From Akkermansiaceae bacterium (GTDB taxonomy: Bacteria; Verrucomicrobiota; Verrucomicrobiia; Verrucomicrobiales; Akkermansiaceae): a stretch of DNA of 10,929 nucleotides. The DNA lies in NCBI GenBank assembly GCA_025457805.1, contig JALOTR010000033.1:1-10929 (forward strand). The letters run 5' to 3'. Of this stretch, positions 7,841-10,929 are shown one piece after another. The position numbers were made by a program, and so were the translations under genes. The notes beneath the pieces were generated by a model. It did no database searches and had not been told where the DNA came from. It was given only the letters and a program-made list of their open reading frames with translations. The number at the start of each line of letters is the position of its first letter. Within the stretch, counting starts at the first letter, position 1.

Positions 7841-8008
7841 AATGCGGAGCGTCGCATGGCAGTGCGGCGAATCAAATCGGAAATCTGGCGCGCAATGAGA
7901 AATTGCTTAGAAAAATTGTACAGATGTTTGCCCAATTTTGGCCTTGTCCCTGCGCGGCTTTCCGGGAGTGTAACCCTGTTGTTTAGTCAGAGCCCTAGAT
8001 TCACGACC
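7841..8008. promoter_or_regulatory. Divergent intergenic control region between regulator and PATR gene
   Basis: These 168 bases separate two divergent start codons, so both promoters should lie here. The middle (about 7895-7940) is markedly AT-richer than the surroundings. On the minus strand, TACAAT (7920-7915) resembles a -10 box for the regulator, but I find no good -35 at proper spacing. For the PATR gene no convincing sigma-70 pair and no Shine-Dalgarno sequence is visible before the ATG at 8009. Confidence 0.5.
7900..7939. promoter_or_regulatory. Candidate operator: three AAATTG/CAATTT boxes
   Basis: AAATTG occurs at 7900-7905 and 7913-7918, and its complement CAATTT at 7933-7938. The latter two extend to AAAATTG (7912-7918) and CAATTTT (7933-7939), a perfect 7-bp inverted repeat whose arm centres are 21 bp apart, about two helix turns. 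A smaller palindrome CCAA-TT-TTGG (7932-7941) overlaps the right arm. The minus-strand TACAAT box overlaps the left arm, so binding could block the regulator's own promoter. Binding by the neighbouring GntR/LacI hybrid is inference. Confidence 0.4.
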
Positions 8009-10929
8009 ATGAAACCGAAATCCTCCCTCTTCTCCGCCGCTTCCCTTTTCGTTGCCTTTTCCAGCTTCTTCCCGCCAGGCTCTGCGTCCGCAGCCGATAT
8101 CGTATGGGGCAGCAATCTCGGTGCCGGCCCATGGATTTGGAATACCGGAGGCAACTGGATCGGTGGCACCGCCCCGGTGATCAGTGCCGACCGCGGGGAC
8201 TTGCGCAAGGATTGGACAGCGGCGGCGGCCATCAACCTCAATGCCCCCACGACCATCAATGGCATCCTTTTCGAGGACACGGGTGCCACAGGCGATGTGG
8301 CAGTCACCATCGGCAATGGAGGAACGGCAACCAACACCCTCACGCTTGCCGGAACCACGCCGGGGGTGAACGTGACCGGCACGTTGTCCATTTCCAGCAT
8401 CCTGGCAGGCAGCACCGCCTGGAGCAAAACAGGTGCCGGGACCCTGACACTCAACCCCAGCGCAGGAAGCTCAGCCACTAGCCCGATCAGCGTCACGGCA
8501 GGCACCCTGGCCCTTGGCAGCAACGTTCAGTCAAGCGGCACTGGCGCACTCACCGTTTCGGGCGGCTCATTCAATTCATTTGGCTCGGACAACAGCACCT
8601 TCACTACCACCCTCGGGAACACGCAGGTCTCATTCAGCAGCGCAGTGTGGAACCTTGGTGGCAATAGCAACTCGACCTATACTCATACCTACAACTTCGC
8701 CACCAACATTGGCTCCACCAGCGCCACGGATCCTGCCACGGCCATTCAGGTCAGCGCCAGTTCCCTGAATTTCTCATCCTCCAATGCGGTCACCAAGGCC
8801 TTCAACGGAAGACTCAATTTTTCTGGTGCCAATATCATCAACTACAATTCCACCAATTACTCCCACTTCCTGAATTTCAACCGAGCGCTCTATGGGTCCG
8901 GCTCGCTGACATTCAATTTTACCAATAACGGTGGTTTTGCCGCTCGAACCGTGAACGTCGCTTCCGGCCTAGCGAACAACTACACCGGAAGCGTCATTCT
9001 GAATACTGCCAGCACTTCCAACGCGGTCACCAATTTCAACCTGGCCAGTTCGCTGGGTGCCACTTCGTACGAAATCCGGAATGGCTGGAGGCTCAACAAC
9101 AATGCGGCCAACGCCATCAGCAGCGCGGCTTCGATCACACTCGTCAATGCCACCTCGCAACTCAATGTTTCCAGCAGTGCCTGGAACAACCCGGGAGCCT
9201 CCCTGACCGTGACCAATGGCACGGTGACCATCGGCAGCGGCGCCAATGCAGGAACCGCTTCGATCGGAACCCTCTCGGGAGCTGCCGGATCCATCGTCAC
9301 CGCCGGAACTGCGGTTGCCAGTTCCTCCCTGACGATCAATCAGACTGCCGACGCCAGTTTCGCGGGAACCTTGGCTCCCATCACTGGCACTTCCCTCACC
9401 CTGACCAAGAACGGCGCTTCCCGGCTCACGCTTTCGAACGCCACGCCATTCGCCGGCGCTGGCACGGTTCCCTTGCTTTTGAACAATGGAACCCTCGCAT
9501 TCGGCAATGGAATCACCACCCTGGCCGCCGCGAACATTCCCTCACTGGCCCAAGCCGGGGGTGATCTGCATTTCGATATCAACGCCACCAGCTCCGATGT
9601 CCTCAACATCAGCGGAAACTACACCCACAGTGGTGGTGGCATCACCGTAGCTGTTGGCGCAGTGCCAGCGCTCGGCACTCCTTACAATCTGGTGAACTAT
9701 GGCGGCAATCTGACCGGAAGCCCCGCCATCACGGTGTTGGGCTTGGCTGGCACGCGCCTCACCGCCACGACATCGCTGGGTGATGGTTCCGCAGACGCAA
9801 TCAGCATCACCTTCAATGGAGGGCCAGCCGGTCTGGTCTGGAGCGGCGCGATTGACAATGTCTGGGACAAGGGCACCACAGCCAACTGGCTCAACGGAGT
9901 CGCAAGTGACACTTATCTCGACTTTGACAATGTCACCTTCGATGACACAGCATCCGGCGCAAATCTCTCGCCTGTACTGGATGCCTCTATCACTCCCAGC
10001 AGCGTCACTTTCAACAACAACACCAAAACCTATCTGCTCACAGGCACCGGGTCCATCGGTGGCACCGGCGGCGTCACGAAAAGCAACAGCGGGAGCGCCA
10101 CCATCGCCACCAACAATGCATACACAGGCGGCACCGACGTGCTGGGCGGCACGCTCTTCGTAGGCAACTCCGGCACCACCGGCAGTCTCGGCAGCGGAGT
10201 GACCTTTGTGGAAGCAGGAGCCACACTCGCCTTCAGGCGCACCGACACCGTCACCCCCCTGGCCAACACTCTCAGTGGCAGTGGCGTCATCGCCCAGAGC
10301 GGTTCCGGAACCCTCGCGTTGTCAGCGACCCAATCCTTCAATGGCACACTCATCGGAAACTCGGGCGTCATTCAAATTGGCGATACCACATCGAACACAC
10401 CCAACACCTCGATTTCCAGCGCTGCAGGTATCACGATCAAAAGCGGCGCCATCCTCGACCTCCCACGCCTCCACACCAGTCAGATTCAAGGGGTCACATG
10501 GTCCTTGCCGGCACTTGATCTGGAAAGCGGATCCACGTTGCGATTCCGCGCATCAACCGGAAGCAATGCCCATACGGTAGCTGCAAACATCGAGGTGACG
10601 GACTTCACCACCATCAACAACAACGGTGGTGGTTATGAACAAAACATCACACTCGGCGGTGTGCTCTCCGGCTCCGGGGACATTGATTACCTGGCAACCA
10701 GCGCATCCGGTTCCGCAACCGCACTCCGCACCCTTAACATTTCCAACTCGGCCAACACCTTCACCGGAGATTGGTTGGTGGACTACACCGTTGCCACTTC
10801 AGACGATTTTGTCGTGCTTCAATCCAGCGCTGCCGGAGCACTTGGAACCGGTAAAGTCACCTTGGACGATCGTGCACAGTTGACCAGCAGCACGCCCGGT
10901 GGTCTCAACAGCATCACCGGCGTCACCCT
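8009..10929 (+). CDS. Secreted autotransporter-associated beta-strand repeat (PATR) protein, 3' partial
   Basis: The frame is open from ATG 8009 to the window end, giving at least 973 residues. Residues 1-28 or 29 are a signal peptide: K2 and K4, a hydrophobic core rich in Phe, Ala, Leu and Ser, and A-S-A before A29-D30. The mature part is rich in Ser, Thr, Asn, Gly and Ala and has no cysteine codon that I can find, typical of an exported beta-helix. PATR motifs (K-x-G-x-G-x-L-x-L ... G-T-L) occur at about 138-170, 465-500, 689-720 and 761-792. Two module heads with W-x(n)-W-x(n)-N-W patterns lie at about 32-50 and 611-630, suggesting duplication of a larger unit. Such proteins are abundant in Verrucomicrobiota and are thought to be surface-exposed or secreted; some families end in a barrel or sorting signal, which cannot be seen here. 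The specific function is unknown. It is probably controlled by the divergent regulator. Confidence 0.9.
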   Translation, partial: MKPKSSLFSAASLFVAFSSFFPPGSASAADIVWGSNLGAGPWIWNTGGNWIGGTAPVISADRGDLRKDWTAAAAINLNAPTTINGILFEDTGATGDVAVTIGNGGTATNTLTLAGTTPGVNVTGTLSISSILAGSTAWSKTGAGTLTLNPSAGSSATSPISVTAGTLALGSNVQSSGTGALTVSGGSFNSFGSDNSTFTTTLGNTQVSFSSAVWNLGGNSNSTYTHTYNFATNIGSTSATDPATAIQVSASSLNFSSSNAVTKAFNGRLNFSGANIINYNSTNYSHFLNFNRALYGSGSLTFNFTNNGGFAARTVNVASGLANNYTGSVILNTASTSNAVTNFNLASSLGATSYEIRNGWRLNNNAANAISSAASITLVNATSQLNVSSSAWNNPGASLTVTNGTVTIGSGANAGTASIGTLSGAAGSIVTAGTAVASSSLTINQTADASFAGTLAPITGTSLTLTKNGASRLTLSNATPFAGAGTVPLLLNNGTLAFGNGITTLAAANIPSLAQAGGDLHFDINATSSDVLNISGNYTHSGGGITVAVGAVPALGTPYNLVNYGGNLTGSPAITVLGLAGTRLTATTSLGDGSADAISITFNGGPAGLVWSGAIDNVWDKGTTANWLNGVASDTYLDFDNVTFDDTASGANLSPVLDASITPSSVTFNNNTKTYLLTGTGSIGGTGGVTKSNSGSATIATNNAYTGGTDVLGGTLFVGNSGTTGSLGSGVTFVEAGATLAFRRTDTVTPLANTLSGSGVIAQSGSGTLALSATQSFNGTLIGNSGVIQIGDTTSNTPNTSISSAAGITIKSGAILDLPRLHTSQIQGVTWSLPALDLESGSTLRFRASTGSNAHTVAANIEVTDFTTINNNGGGYEQNITLGGVLSGSGDIDYLATSASGSATALRTLNISNSANTFTGDWLVDYTVATSDDFVVLQSSAAGALGTGKVTLDDRAQLTSSTPGGLNSITGVT
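8420..8518 (+). repeat. PATR motif copy 1
   Basis: Encodes WSKTGAGTLTLNPSAG followed by ISVTAGTLALG, the closest match in this protein to the consensus K-x-G-x-G-T-L-x-L ... G-G-T-L. Confidence 0.75.
9401..9508 (+). repeat. PATR motif copy 2 (divergent)
   Basis: Encodes LTKNGASRLTLSNATPFAG then LLLNNGTLAFGN. The GxG core is altered to GAS-R, but spacing and the closing N-G-T-L are kept. Confidence 0.6.
10073..10168 (+). repeat. PATR motif copy 3
   Basis: Encodes VTKSNSGSATIATNNAYTGG then TDVLGGTLFVGN. The N-x-Y-T-G-G-T turn and the G-G-T-L end are the best preserved of the four copies, although the first strand is changed. Confidence 0.7.
10289..10384 (+). repeat. PATR motif copy 4
   Basis: Encodes IAQSGSGTLALSATQSFNG then LIGNSGVIQIGD. 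Gln replaces the usual Lys at the start and the closing G-T-L is G-V-I. Confidence 0.6.

Noticed and set aside
7944..7974. Sigma-70-like TTGTCC and TGTAAC before the PATR gene
   Set aside because: Spacing is 19 bp and the -10 match is poor; not distinguishable from chance.
7987..8523. 178-codon antisense frame over the start of the PATR gene
   Set aside because: The opposite strand has a signal peptide and PATR motifs; the antisense product is a Val/Pro/Leu-rich shadow of the repeat composition.

Overview
This moderately GC-rich window most likely comes from a member of the Verrucomicrobiota. The reasons are a very long alpha-2-macroglobulin (A2M) protein with a tetratricopeptide-like tail, a membrane-tethered PEGA plus SUMF1-like protein, and a GntR/LacI-hybrid regulator divergent from a huge autotransporter-associated-beta-strand-repeat (PATR) protein. 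This assignment is inferred from gene content; no rRNA or other phylogenetic marker is present.

Layout: (1) 3-4703 (+) is the 3' part of a gene for a bacterial A2M-like envelope protein; its beginning lies outside the window. (2) 4812-6710 (+) encodes a single-pass membrane protein with PEGA-like domains, a SUMF1/EgtB/PvdO-type fold without the catalytic cysteine pair, and a lysine/proline tail. It follows gene 1 after 108 bases and is probably co-transcribed. The gap holds a 7-bp hairpin and a 12-codon leader frame with the best Shine-Dalgarno sequence in the area. (3) 6737-7840 (-) is a transcription regulator with a GntR-type winged helix and a LacI-like sensor domain; it converges on gene 2 with only 26 bases between the stop codons. 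(4) 7841-8008 is a divergent intergenic region with three AAATTG/CAATTT boxes that look like an operator. (5) 8009-10929 (+) is a secreted, cysteine-free, Ser/Thr/Asn/Gly-rich PATR repeat protein that is still open at the window end.

How they may work together: genes 1 and 2 look like an envelope pair, one a large protein of the A2M fold and the other a membrane-anchored scaffold or binding protein. Genes 3 and 4 look like a separate regulator/target divergon in which a small ligand, probably a sugar or glycan fragment by analogy with LacI-type sensors, would control a surface repeat protein. I see no tRNA, rRNA, CRISPR array, insertion sequence, integrase or phage gene.
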